In this document: positions 43,735-51,244 of the stretch, piece after piece | Position numbering within the stretch: the first letter of the stretch is position 1 | Layout: each line of letters starts with the position of its first letter | Assembly (NCBI RefSeq): GCF_016863555.1 | Contig: NZ_BOPC01000039.1 | Location: 39,988-103,987, forward strand | From: Micromonospora qiuiae | Lineage (GTDB): Bacteria > Actinomycetota > Actinomycetes > Mycobacteriales > Micromonosporaceae | DNA length: 64,000 bases | Direction of reading: 5' to 3' | The notes under the pieces: model-generated | Database searches by the model: none | Seen by the model: only the letters and a program-made list of their open reading frames with translations | What the model was told of the DNA's origin: nothing | Translations under genes and position numbers: made by a program

Positions 43735-44868
43735 ATGGCTGCGCGGGGACGGTCGATGCGCGGGATGCGGGGCCTGGCCACCGTCCCGTCGTACGTCGTG
43801 ATGCAGCCGACCACCCTTTGCAACCTCGACTGTGCGTACTGCTACCTGCCGTTGCGCGCCCTGGACCGCCGGATGCCGGTCGAGGTGGCCGAGGCGGTCG
43901 CCGGCTCGGTGAACCGGTGGGCAACCTCGGGGCGGTTCTCGGTCGTCTGGCACGGTGGCGAACCGTTGGCAGCCGGGCGTGAGCATCTCGCCGTGCTGAT
44001 GGCACCGTTCGACCCCGCGCTGGAACACCACGTCCAGACCAACGCGACGTTGATCGACGACGCGTGGTGCGAGTTCTTCGTGGCGCACCGGATGCGGGTC
44101 AGTGTGAGCGTGGACGGGCCCCGGGAGCGCAACGGTGATCGGGTGAGCCGGTCCGGCCGGCCCGCGTACGATCGGATCGTCCGCGGCGTGGCGGCGCTGC
44201 GGCGGCACGGGGTGCCGTTCTCGGCGCTCTCGGTGGTGAACGACCCGTCGCCCGGCCGGGCGACGGAGCTCTACGAGTACTGCCTCGACCTCGGTTGCGA
44301 GGTACTCGGTGTGAACATCGAGGAGACCGAGGGTGTCAACACCCGGGACAACTCCCACGATGCCGCAGCGGTCACCGCCTTCTGGGCCGAGTTGGTCGCG
44401 GCCTGGCGGCGGGATCCTCGGATCCATCTGCGGGAGATCGAGTGGTCCCTGCGGTACGCCGCGGCGGTGCTGGACGGCAGCGCTGACGACCTGCTACCCG
44501 GCCAGCTCGATCCGATCCCGACCGTGGCGCACGACGGCTCGGTGGTGGTGCTCTCGCCCGAGCTGGCCGGTTTCACGGATCCGCGCTACGGCGACTTCAC
44601 CAGCGGGAACGTGCTCACCACACCGTTGCACGCGATCCTCGCCGACGCGGCCCGTACGCCCTGGGTGGGCGAGTTCCTGACCGGGGTGGAGGCGTGCCGC
44701 TCGTCGTGCCCGTACTTCGGTTTCTGTGGCGGTGGCCATGCGGCGAACCGCTACTTCGAGCTGGGGCGTTTTGACGCCACAGAGACGGAACACTGCCGTA
44801 ACAGCAAGATCCGCCTACTGGAGGGAGTGTTGGAGCATGCCCGAGACCACCAGTCACCGGGAGCCTGA
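43735..44868 (+). CDS. amcB: Cyclophane-forming radical SAM/SPASM maturase AmcB
   Basis: A 377-residue radical SAM enzyme predicted to cross-link aromatic side chains in the AmcA peptide. The [4Fe-4S]-SAM site is CNLDCAYC (Cys29, 33, 36), followed by the SAM-binding GGEPL-type motif (HGGEPLAAGRE). The C-terminal SPASM domain has VEACRSSCPYFGFCGGG and a final EHCRN, expected to bind extra Fe-S clusters. ATG 43735 has AGGAGG 3 bases upstream. The AmcB name is from memory of the family; the nearest alternative is another SPASM peptide maturase. The precursor gene overlaps its 3' end by 32 bases. Confidence 0.85.
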   Translation: MAARGRSMRGMRGLATVPSYVVMQPTTLCNLDCAYCYLPLRALDRRMPVEVAEAVAGSVNRWATSGRFSVVWHGGEPLAAGREHLAVLMAPFDPALEHHVQTNATLIDDAWCEFFVAHRMRVSVSVDGPRERNGDRVSRSGRPAYDRIVRGVAALRRHGVPFSALSVVNDPSPGRATELYEYCLDLGCEVLGVNIEETEGVNTRDNSHDAAAVTAFWAELVAAWRRDPRIHLREIEWSLRYAAAVLDGSADDLLPGQLDPIPTVAHDGSVVVLSPELAGFTDPRYGDFTSGNVLTTPLHAILADAARTPWVGEFLTGVEACRSSCPYFGFCGGGHAANRYFELGRFDATETEHCRNSKIRLLEGVLEHARDHQSPGA

Positions 44869-45070
44869 GCGTGGTACGGGGGGCGGTTCGGATGTCGCCG
44901 ACCGGATCCGTGCGGCCAGCGTCGGGCTCACCGCGCTGCTCCATGAGGCCGAGGTCGCGCGCGAGGCACGGGCGGAGGTGGCGGGCGGCGACGGGTCCAG
45001 CGCGGTCTGCGCCTGGAACCACTTCGAGAACATCCCGACGTTCTACAACTGGAACAACCGGCCCCGTTGA
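44837..45070 (+). CDS. amcA: Precursor of a multiply cyclophane-cross-linked RiPP, AmcA
   Basis: A 77-residue precursor. The leader (1-57) is helical and acidic (ADRIRAASVGLTALLHEAEV). The core at the C-terminus is CAWNHFENIPTFYNWNNRPR (58-77). It holds several aromatic three-residue motifs that radical SAM cyclophane synthases use: WNH, FEN, FYN and WNN. ATG 44837 lies inside amcB, with GAGGGAG 9 bases upstream. The longer frame to 44726 is rejected because it is antisense-like and lacks a site. No protease, exporter or immunity gene is adjacent, so processing must use host functions. Confidence 0.85.
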   Translation: MPETTSHREPERGTGGGSDVADRIRAASVGLTALLHEAEVAREARAEVAGGDGSSAVCAWNHFENIPTFYNWNNRPR

Positions 45071-45125
45071 CGGGGCCAGAGCCGGAGCCTGCCACGTCCG
45101 GAGCATCGCACCGGGCGTGGCAGGC
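45060..45125 (+). terminator. Hairpins after amcA
   Basis: GGCCCCG-TTGA-CGGGGCC (45060-45077) forms around the amcA stop. GCCTGCCACG (45087-45096) is perfectly inverted at 45116-45125 with a 19-base loop. Either may end amc transcription or stabilise its 3' end. Confidence 0.5.
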
Positions 45126-45160
45126 CCTCGGATCGTCGGGTGGCACGCCGCCGCAGAACG

Positions 45161-45206
45161 GTCACATACGTGAGCACGCGGAAGTTACCGCGTGCTCAGA
45201 TGTGAC
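45161..45206. terminator. Strong bidirectional hairpin between amcA and the DUF3073 gene
   Basis: TGAGCACGCGG-AAGTTA-CCGCGTGCTCA (45171-45198) is a perfect 11-bp stem. The flanking GTCACAT/ATGTGAC (45161-45167, 45200-45206) extends it with a small bulge. It separates convergent genes. Confidence 0.8.
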
Positions 45207-45212
45207 CGGGTG

Positions 45213-45425
45213 TCAGCGGGTTGGACGGACCCAGGTGTCCGGGTCGTCCTCGGCGTGGTCCTCGTCGTCGTCGACGTACTCGTTGTAGTCGTCGTCGAAG
45301 TTGCGGTTCGACTTGCCGCTGCCGCCGAGTTCTCGCTGCAAGGCGGCGAGGTCGGTGTTCGGGGAGTGGTACTTCAACTCCCGCGCCACCTTTGTCTGCT
45401 TGGCCTTAGCACGGCCGCGCCCCAT
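45213..45425 (-). CDS. DUF3073 domain protein
   Basis: A 70-residue small basic-then-acidic protein. The N-terminus MGRGRAKAKQTKVARELKYH is characteristic of the actinobacterial DUF3073 family. The C-terminus is Asp/Asn/Glu rich (DDDYNEYVDDDED). The function is unknown. ATG 45425 is chosen because the family always begins with MGRGRAKAKQ; a longer frame to 45488 is rejected. It is part of a conserved block with vdh, a hypothetical gene and bldC, as I recall from Streptomyces. Confidence 0.92.
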   Translation of the reverse strand: MGRGRAKAKQTKVARELKYHSPNTDLAALQRELGGSGKSNRNFDDDYNEYVDDDEDHAEDDPDTWVRPTR

Positions 45426-45732
45426 GGCTCGACCCCCTCGCACAGAATGCGGGGCAGCCCGAAGGCGGGCCCCGATGACGTCAGGCATCTCTCGTGGCTC
45501 TTACGGTACATGGGGATGCCATCGTTCGGCACCTCGGGTTACCGTCGACCGCTGCCGCGAGTTGCGTTCTTACCGGTCGTCACCCATTGTACCCGGTAAG
45601 GGGCGAGGCCGGGAACGGTCGTGACACCGGGATGAATCGTGTGAAACCGCCGCACTTTCATTTTAGTCCGACCGGGCCCCCGAGGACGGAACCAATCGCC
45701 CGTCCCCGAGGCCGGTCGCTGGCGGCGGTGCG
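45426..45732. other. Gap between vdh and the DUF3073 gene
   Basis: A 307-base gap with no supported gene. It should hold the DUF3073 promoter. GGACGG..CCGTCC with a 10-base loop, about 45682-45705, could terminate vdh. An A/T-rich patch (CTTTCATTTTAG) lies at about 45655. Confidence 0.5.
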
Positions 45733-46815
45733 TCAGCGCAGATGGATCATGCGCAGTCGGCCGATCCCGGCCATCCGCCGCTCGGCCAGCCGGTCGGCGG
45801 CCACCGCCGGAGGGACGCCGTCGCTGTCGGCGAGCCGGAGGATTTCCCGGGTCGTGTCGTAGATCCGGGTCGCCCGCAGCTTGGCCCGCTCGAAGTCGAA
45901 ACCCTCGATCTCGTCCGCCACCTGGATCACGCCACCGGCGTTCACCACGTAGTCCGGCGCGTAGAGGATGCCCCGGTCGGCGAGGAGCTTCTCGACGCCC
46001 GGGTGGGCGAGCTGGTTGTTGGCCGCCCCTGCGACCACCTTCGCGCGCAGCGCCACCACCGTATCGTCGTTCAGCGCGCCGCCGAGGGCGCATGGGGCGT
46101 ACACGTCGATGTCGGCGGCCACCAACGCGGCAGCGTCCTCGATCAGTGTCACCTGCGGGTGGGTGGTACGGGCCCACTCCAGGGCCCGGGGGTTCACGTC
46201 GGCCGCGACCACCTCGGCGCCGTCGTCGAGCAGGTGGCCAAGGAGGCACTTGCCGACCTTGCCCAGGCCGGCGATCCCGACCCGCCTGCCGTGCAGTGTC
46301 GGTACGCCCCAGGCGTGCTCGACCGCCGCCCGCATGCCCTGGAACACGCCCCAGGCGGTGAGGATCGAGGAGTCTCCGGCGCCACCGTGCTCGACACTGC
46401 GGCCGGTGACGTACCGGGTCTCGCGGGCGATCACGTCCATGTCCGGCACGTAGGTGCCGACATCGCAAGCGGTGTAGTACCGGCCACCCAGCGACTGCAC
46501 GAAGCGGCCGTAGGCGCGCAGCAGCGCCTCGCTCTTGATCTGCTCCGGGTCGCCCCAGATCACCGCCTTGCCGCCGCCCAGGTCCAGGCCCGCGAGGGCG
46601 TTCTTGTACGCCATGCCGCGGGACAGGTCGAGCACGTCGGCGAGGGCGGCCTCCTCGCTTTCGTACGGGTAGAAGCGGGTGCCGCCGAGCGCGGGGCCCA
46701 GTGCGGTGGAGTAGATGCCGATGATCGCCTTTAGGCCGGTCTGATTGTCCTGGCAGAATACGACCTGCTCGTGACCCGTGGTCTCGGGGTCGTCCGTGGT
46801 GGCGAATACGCCCAT
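45733..46815 (-). CDS. vdh: Valine (branched-chain amino acid) dehydrogenase
   Basis: A 360-residue Glu/Leu/Phe/Val dehydrogenase-family enzyme that deaminates valine to 2-ketoisovalerate with NAD. In actinomycetes this feeds polyketide precursors. The catalytic Lys is in LDLGGGKAVIWGDP and the catalytic Asp in CDVGTYVPDMD. The NAD fold has VGIAGLGKVGKCLLGHLL. The C-terminus shows YVVNAGGVIQVADE. The frame and length are standard. It is divergent from the hypothetical gene upstream of bldC. Vdh and Leu dehydrogenase cannot be told apart by motif; vdh is preferred by synteny. Confidence 0.92.
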   Translation of the reverse strand: MGVFATTDDPETTGHEQVVFCQDNQTGLKAIIGIYSTALGPALGGTRFYPYESEEAALADVLDLSRGMAYKNALAGLDLGGGKAVIWGDPEQIKSEALLRAYGRFVQSLGGRYYTACDVGTYVPDMDVIARETRYVTGRSVEHGGAGDSSILTAWGVFQGMRAAVEHAWGVPTLHGRRVGIAGLGKVGKCLLGHLLDDGAEVVAADVNPRALEWARTTHPQVTLIEDAAALVAADIDVYAPCALGGALNDDTVVALRAKVVAGAANNQLAHPGVEKLLADRGILYAPDYVVNAGGVIQVADEIEGFDFERAKLRATRIYDTTREILRLADSDGVPPAVAADRLAERRMAGIGRLRMIHLR

Positions 46816-47056
46816 GGCTGGCTCCTGCGTCGGCGGGCGTCCTTGTGGGACGCGGACCTGATGTATGTCGGCGGGGATGTTGCCGGTGCTGCGAGCCTAA
46901 TATCGGCCGCCCCGGTTCCGCTCCCCTCGACAGCACTGTCCCGCCCTGCGGGCCTGTCTCTGCGTACTGTCGATTGCGCGGTCCGGCGGTGTTTGTCGGC
47001 TGTCCATTGATGACGCCGAGCAACGCTCGGCTTGTGGTTCGTGGGAGGATCGCGCC

Positions 47057-47896
47057 GTGCCGTCGCTCTTCGCCTCATACCTGCGCGTGTACGAGCCGCT
47101 GACTGCCTTCGATCGGGATCGTCAGTCGTACTGGCGACGCTACGTCGAGCAAGGGCGGGCGGTGGCACCGGTGGAAGGCCCCGGGCGGCAGCGCAGCTCC
47201 GTGATCGAGGCGCTCGGTGCCGGCTGGACCCGGTTGCCCGACCTGCCGGACGAGGCGTACGTGCTGGAGACGGACGAGAGCCTGCTGGTGTGCCCGTGGA
47301 ATCTGCGCATCCGGGTTGCCGAGGCCGCGTTGAGCGCGCGGGACGGAGTGCCACCCGTGCTGGCCGACGCGTTCGTTCCGCCGGTGCTGGCCGGGCAGGC
47401 GAAGGCGGTGGTGGATGACTGGCGCAGCGGCGCGCGGGTGCTGGAGCACGGTGTGCCGCGAGTGCACGAGCAGATCGCGACCTGGGGCGTACCGCTGCGG
47501 TGGTTCGTGTTGTTCGAGCCGCAGGAGCGCCACCACGTCACCGCGCCTCACCGGCGTTCGTTGCGTTTCCGGACGGAAATCTCCAAGGCCCGCCGCCGTT
47601 CGTCCCGGGCCTTGGCCGTGTTGCGCAAGTCGGTCGGCGAGGCGCCGATCACCGAGGCGGTCGAGGAGGCCGCCCGGTGGCTGGAGGAGTTCCACCCGCG
47701 TTCCGTGGTCGAGTTGGACTACGGCGGGCTGGTCGAGCTGCTCTCGGATGAGACGCTGGCCGCCGACGACTCGCCGGAACTGGTCGCGGCGGGGCTCGCC
47801 GGGCTGGCCCGGGGCGAGGCGGAGGAGGCGTCCACCGCCTACGACAGGCTGGTGGCTCGCTGGCGCGCCGTGCAACTTCTGGAACGCTGCAATTAG
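47057..47896 (+). CDS. Conserved actinobacterial protein next to bldC
   Basis: A 279-residue soluble protein of unknown function. The N-terminus has SLFASYLRVYEPLTAFDRDR, and the middle PRVHEQIATWGVPLRWFVLF is followed by VTAPHRRSLRFRTEIS. The C-terminal half is helical. No catalytic motif is seen. As I recall, an orthologue sits between vdh and bldC in Streptomyces, so it belongs to a conserved block. GTG 47057 follows GGGAGGATC. A role with BldC is possible only by context. Confidence 0.8.
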   Translation: MPSLFASYLRVYEPLTAFDRDRQSYWRRYVEQGRAVAPVEGPGRQRSSVIEALGAGWTRLPDLPDEAYVLETDESLLVCPWNLRIRVAEAALSARDGVPPVLADAFVPPVLAGQAKAVVDDWRSGARVLEHGVPRVHEQIATWGVPLRWFVLFEPQERHHVTAPHRRSLRFRTEISKARRRSSRALAVLRKSVGEAPITEAVEEAARWLEEFHPRSVVELDYGGLVELLSDETLAADDSPELVAAGLAGLARGEAEEASTAYDRLVARWRAVQLLERCN

Positions 47897-48208
47897 TGGC
47901 CCCTCGGTCCCGGCCGCCCTGGGACGGTCCTGCTCATCGGCAGAAAGTGGCACTGGCCCTCGTTTGTCCCCGTTCCGCCCCTTGACGCGAGGGGACTTCG
48001 TAGTTGACGCATCACGAACCGTGATCATGAGTCCGAATAAGGTGGCTTCTGGGGGGTAAAGGTAGTATATATCGGGCATGGTTCATCCGTCCGTCTAGGG
48101 ACGTTCGGCCGTTCGGCCCATGTCGGACATCGGGGACTAGCCGGACCATGGGAGACGCGTCGGCCGGCGGGACCCCGGCCGATGTCTATACATGTGGAGG
48201 AGTGACCG
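47897..48208. promoter_or_regulatory. bldC promoter region
   Basis: A 312-base gap holding the bldC promoter. ATCACG-AAC-CGTGAT (48011-48025) is a perfect dyad. TAGTATATAT (about 48063-48072) could supply a -10. GGAGGAG sits about 10 bases before the bldC ATG. No gene is supported here. Confidence 0.5.
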
Positions 48209-48418
48209 ATGGCATCGCGAACGCACGAACCAGAGCCGCTACTTACACCGGCCGAGGTGGCGTCGATGTTCCGTGTCGACCCGAAGACGGTGACCCGTTG
48301 GGCGAAGGCTGGCAAGCTCAGCGCCATCCGGACCCTCGGCGGCCACCGCCGTTATCGGGAGTCCGAGGTCAGGGCGCTGCTGCAGGGGCAGATCCCGCAG
48401 CAGCGCCAAGGCGACTGA
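48209..48418 (+). CDS. bldC: Developmental regulator BldC (MerR-like small DNA-binding protein)
   Basis: A 69-residue protein with only the winged helix-turn-helix of MerR regulators: LLTPAEVASMFRVDPKTVTR, then WAKAGKLSAIRTLGGHRRY. It is almost identical to what I know as BldC of Streptomyces, which binds head-to-tail at direct repeats and delays development. ATG 48209 has GGAGGAG before it. A very strong terminator follows. The synteny with vdh and the hypothetical gene supports orthology. Confidence 0.96.
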   Translation: MASRTHEPEPLLTPAEVASMFRVDPKTVTRWAKAGKLSAIRTLGGHRRYRESEVRALLQGQIPQQRQGD

Positions 48419-48442
48419 CCGGCTGACCCATAGCAAGCTTCT

Positions 48443-48475
48443 CGAAGGGCGGCGGACCCCATCCGCCGCCCTTCG
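48443..48475 (+). terminator. Intrinsic terminator of bldC
   Basis: CGAAGGGCGGCGGA (48443-48456), loop CCCCA, then the perfect inverse to 48475: a 14-bp GC-rich stem about 25 bases after the bldC stop. Ends in CGTC rather than a U-tract. Confidence 0.85.
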
Positions 48476-48483
48476 TCATGCCC

Positions 48484-48540
48484 TGGATCATTCCGCGGGA
48501 CCCGCCGGATGCCTTGGATCATTCCGCGGAGCCCGCCGGT
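48484..48540. repeat. 31-bp-period direct repeat
   Basis: TGGATCATTCCGCGG (48484-48498) repeats at 48515-48529, each followed by a short variable pair and CCCGCCGG. The two copies lie between bldC and the F420-type gene. Origin unknown. Confidence 0.7.
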
Positions 48541-48572
48541 GACCGCCCCTCCACCGCCCTGTTGCCGAACCC

Positions 48573-48953
48573 TTATTCGGCCAGCTCGATGCGGATCCCC
48601 ACCGTCCCGCCCTCGCCTCGGCGCAGCCGGCTACCGAGCAGCGTCAGTCGACCGAGCACGCGGTATTTCTGCTTGATCAGCCCGCGGATCCGGCGGGTCG
48701 CCCCCGGGTCGTACAGGCTCGCCCGGGCCGGCACCGCCTCGCCGTGCGGTCGGCCGCGTACGTCGCATGGCGCGACCGTGACCTCCCCGCTGCGCCGGAT
48801 CCGCTTCACCTTGCCGGCGTCGGCCGCCGACCACACCGCCAGCGCGTCACCGTCGCGGACCGCCCAGACCGGGGTCGGCACCGCGCGACCGTCCTTGCGG
48901 AAGGTCGTGAGGAGAATGTATTTCTCCGCCGCGAGGCGATCCAACGTGGTCAC
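48573..48953 (-). CDS. PPOX-class F420-dependent oxidoreductase-like protein
   Basis: A 126-residue split-barrel flavin/deazaflavin-binding protein. The start LAAEKYILLTTFRKDGRAVP and TPVWAVRDGDALAVWSAADA match the PPOX-class Rv-type family. These use F420 or FMN; which one is not shown. The short length suggests one barrel, acting as a dimer. GTG 48953 is chosen because the family begins directly before LDRLAAEKY; the longer frame is antisense to the methyltransferase. The two genes are divergent over 54 bases. Confidence 0.85.
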   Translation of the reverse strand: MTTLDRLAAEKYILLTTFRKDGRAVPTPVWAVRDGDALAVWSAADAGKVKRIRRSGEVTVAPCDVRGRPHGEAVPARASLYDPGATRRIRGLIKQKYRVLGRLTLLGSRLRRGEGGTVGIRIELAE

Positions 48954-49007
48954 GCGCCAAGGATACGGGCGCCGCCGCTGACCGGGCGGCCGGATAGCGT
49001 GGCGAAT

Positions 49008-49787
49008 GTGACGGGAGAACCACAGATCGGTGACGTCTTCGGGGAGTTGCTGCGTGACGCGCTGGCCGTGGCCACCGGGGTCGGTCCCCGGCCACTGGCC
49101 GGCGGGCGTCTTCCCCGCCCGGTCATCGAGGTCATCGAGCGCGACGACGGGTTGATCAACGGCGCGCCGGCCGCGCACTATCTCGACGGGCCGCAGGACT
49201 GGCAACCGCACGACCACCGGGCGGTGGACCGGGTGCGCGGCGACACCCTGGACATCGGCGTCGGTGCCGGGCGGATCGCGCTGCTGCTCCAGGCGCGCGG
49301 CGTACCGGTCACCGGGCTGGACGTCTCGCCCGGGGCGCTTCAGGTGTGCCGCCGCCGGGGCGTACGCGACCTCGTGCACGGCACCGTCGACGCACACGCC
49401 GCGAGCGGGCGGCGCTACGACACCTTCCTGCTGCTCGGCAACAACCTCGGGCTGTTCGAGGGCCGGGAACGGGCACCCGTCTTCCTCGCCGCCCTGGCCG
49501 CGATGGCCAACCCGGGGGCGCAGGTGATCGCGCACGGTACCGATCCGTACGGCACGCGAGACCCCGTACACACCGGCTACCACGAGTACAACCGCCGGCG
49601 GGGCCGCCTCGGTGGGCAGCTACGACTGCGGCTGCGCTACCGCGAACTCGGTACGCCGTGGTTCGACTATCTGGTCTGCTCACCCGACGAGCTGGCCGAC
49701 CTGGTCAGCGGTTCCGGGTGGCGACTGGCTGAGGTGGACGACCGGGACGCTCCGTACTACCTCGCCACGCTCCGGCTGGCCGCCTGA
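49008..49787 (+). CDS. Class I SAM-dependent methyltransferase
   Basis: A 259-residue Rossmann methyltransferase. Motif I is LDIGVGAGRIALLLQARG, followed by VTGLDVSPGALQVCRRRG and the FLLLGNNLGLF motif IV region. A C-terminal lid (GYHEYNRRRGRLGGQLRLRL) may bind the substrate, which is unknown. GTG 49008 or GTG 48999 could start it. Its 3' end lies 18 bases before copy C of the dispersed repeat. Confidence 0.88.
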   Translation: MTGEPQIGDVFGELLRDALAVATGVGPRPLAGGRLPRPVIEVIERDDGLINGAPAAHYLDGPQDWQPHDHRAVDRVRGDTLDIGVGAGRIALLLQARGVPVTGLDVSPGALQVCRRRGVRDLVHGTVDAHAASGRRYDTFLLLGNNLGLFEGRERAPVFLAALAAMANPGAQVIAHGTDPYGTRDPVHTGYHEYNRRRGRLGGQLRLRLRYRELGTPWFDYLVCSPDELADLVSGSGWRLAEVDDRDAPYYLATLRLAA

Positions 49788-49804
49788 ACCCCCGTCGCGC
49801 GTCG

Positions 49805-49866
49805 GCAGATGTTAATAGGGGCCCCTTGCTATACCGGAGGCGTTAACAAGGGGCCCTTCCTTACAC
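49805..49866 (-). repeat. Dispersed two-armed GGGCCCCTT-TTAAC repeat, copy C
   Basis: On the minus strand: AAGGAAGGGCCCCTTGTTAAC and GCAAGGGGCCCCTATTAAC, with the same spacing as copies A and B. It lies between convergent genes and provides the stop codon of the Ca-repeat protein. Confidence 0.88.
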
Positions 49867-50157
49867 CTGGACGGTGGGGGGGAGTTGCTCCGGGGGGAGG
49901 CCGCCGTCGCCGTCGACGATCTCGTCGGGCTGGCCGTCCTCATCGAGGTCGACCATCGTGACGTCCACCTTGCCGTCGCCATCGGTGTCGAACTGGAACA
50001 GGTCGGCCTTGCCGTCGCCGTCGGTGTCCACCACCCACACGTCGGTCCGGCCGTCGTTGTTCGTGTCGGCACGTAGCAGGTCGACGCGCTCCTCGCCGCG
50101 CGTCTCGACGGTCTCCTCGGTGCCCGCTCCGCCCGCGGTCTCCGGTGCCTGGCTCAT
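49861..50157 (-). CDS. Small acidic protein with Ca-binding-type Asp-rich repeats
   Basis: A 98-residue, very acidic protein. From about residue 28 it has four tandem units of the form DTDGDGKADLFQFDTDGDGK, similar to thrombospondin type 3/EF-hand-loop repeats that bind calcium. No signal peptide is seen, so it may be cytoplasmic. ATG 50157 has AAGGA 8 bases upstream. The stop is inside dispersed repeat copy C. The function is unknown; Ca binding is inferred from the loops. Confidence 0.75.
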   Translation of the reverse strand: MSQAPETAGGAGTEETVETRGEERVDLLRADTNNDGRTDVWVVDTDGDGKADLFQFDTDGDGKVDVTMVDLDEDGQPDEIVDGDGGLPPEQLPPTVQV

Positions 50158-50350
50158 CCGCTCGTCCTTCCCTTGGTTGTCGGTGATCAGTACCCGGCCC
50201 CACCCGCCCCCACGCATGTGGCCGTGACGGGTGCTGCATAGGGTCCCACCATGACTGAGCGGAGCGTACGGGCTGGCTCCGGCGTGGTGGCGATCCCGCG
50301 CGCCGGCGACATCAGTGAGCCGGAAATCGTCACTGTGCGGTGGTGGCGCC

Positions 50351-51244
50351 ATGACTGAGCGGTTCGTCGTGATCGGGGCGGGCACGATGGGTCTCGGTAT
50401 CGCGTACGTGGCGGCAGACGCCGGCCACCTGGTGGAGCTGGTCGAGGTGGACCGGGCGCGCGGCGAGGCGGCCGTGGAGCGGCTCGCGCAACTGTGGGAC
50501 CGGGCCGTGCGGCGCGGCAAGCTCAGCGCCGAACAGGCCACGGCCAACCGGAAGCGGGTCGCCCTGCGGGCCGGGCTTGCCGAGGTGACCGAAACACCGG
50601 ACGTGATCGTGGAGGCGGTGCCGGAGCGGCTCGACCTGAAGCGGGCGGTACTGGCCGAGGCGGAGACCCTGCGGCCAGCGCTGCTCGGGAGCAACACCTC
50701 CAGCATTCCCATCGCCGACCTCGCCCAGGGGTTGACGCGACCCGAGCGCTTCTGCGGGCTGCACTTCTTCAACCCGGTCTGGGCCATGGCACTGCTGGAG
50801 ATCGTGGTCGGCCCGGCCACCGCGGGCGAGACCACCGACGCGGCCGTCGCGCTCGCCGGCCGGCTGGGCAAGGACCCCGTCGTGGTACGCGACATGCCCG
50901 GCTTCGCCACGTCGCGACTCGGGGTGGCTCTCGGGCTGGAGGCGATCCGGATGGTCGCCGACGGGGTGGCCAGCCCCGCCGACATCGACAAGGCGATGGT
51001 GCTCGGCTACCGGCACCCGGTCGGGCCGCTGGAGCTGACCGACCTGGTGGGGCTGGACGTGCGCCTCGACATCGCCCGTACGCTCCAGGCCGCGTACGGG
51101 GACCGGTTCGCTCCGCCGCCGCTGCTGGTGGAAATGGTCGCCGCGGGCTGGCTGGGCAAGAAGTCCGGCCAGGGCTTCTACCACTGGGCCGACGGTGTCC
51201 GTGCGGGCGGCACCGAGCTGCCCGGATCGGAGGCGGCGCGATGA
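50351..51244 (+). CDS. 3-hydroxyacyl-CoA dehydrogenase
   Basis: A 297-residue NAD-dependent enzyme that oxidises 3-hydroxyacyl-CoA. The N-terminal NAD fold has VVIGAGTMGLGIAYVAADAG. The active site shows SNTSSIPIADLA, the catalytic His in GLHFFNPV and the Asn/Glu dimer segment. The C-terminal domain ends GYRHPVGPLELTDLVGLDVR. ATG 50351 is chosen over a longer frame. It overlaps the enoyl-CoA hydratase start by 4 bases, giving a two-gene beta-oxidation unit. Confidence 0.93.
   Translation: MTERFVVIGAGTMGLGIAYVAADAGHLVELVEVDRARGEAAVERLAQLWDRAVRRGKLSAEQATANRKRVALRAGLAEVTETPDVIVEAVPERLDLKRAVLAEAETLRPALLGSNTSSIPIADLAQGLTRPERFCGLHFFNPVWAMALLEIVVGPATAGETTDAAVALAGRLGKDPVVVRDMPGFATSRLGVALGLEAIRMVADGVASPADIDKAMVLGYRHPVGPLELTDLVGLDVRLDIARTLQAAYGDRFAPPPLLVEMVAAGWLGKKSGQGFYHWADGVRAGGTELPGSEAAR

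Noticed and set aside
44726..45070. A longer AmcA starting at 44726.
   Set aside because: The extra 37 codons lie wholly inside amcB in another frame and have no Shine-Dalgarno; ATG 44837 has GAGGGAG at 9 bases.
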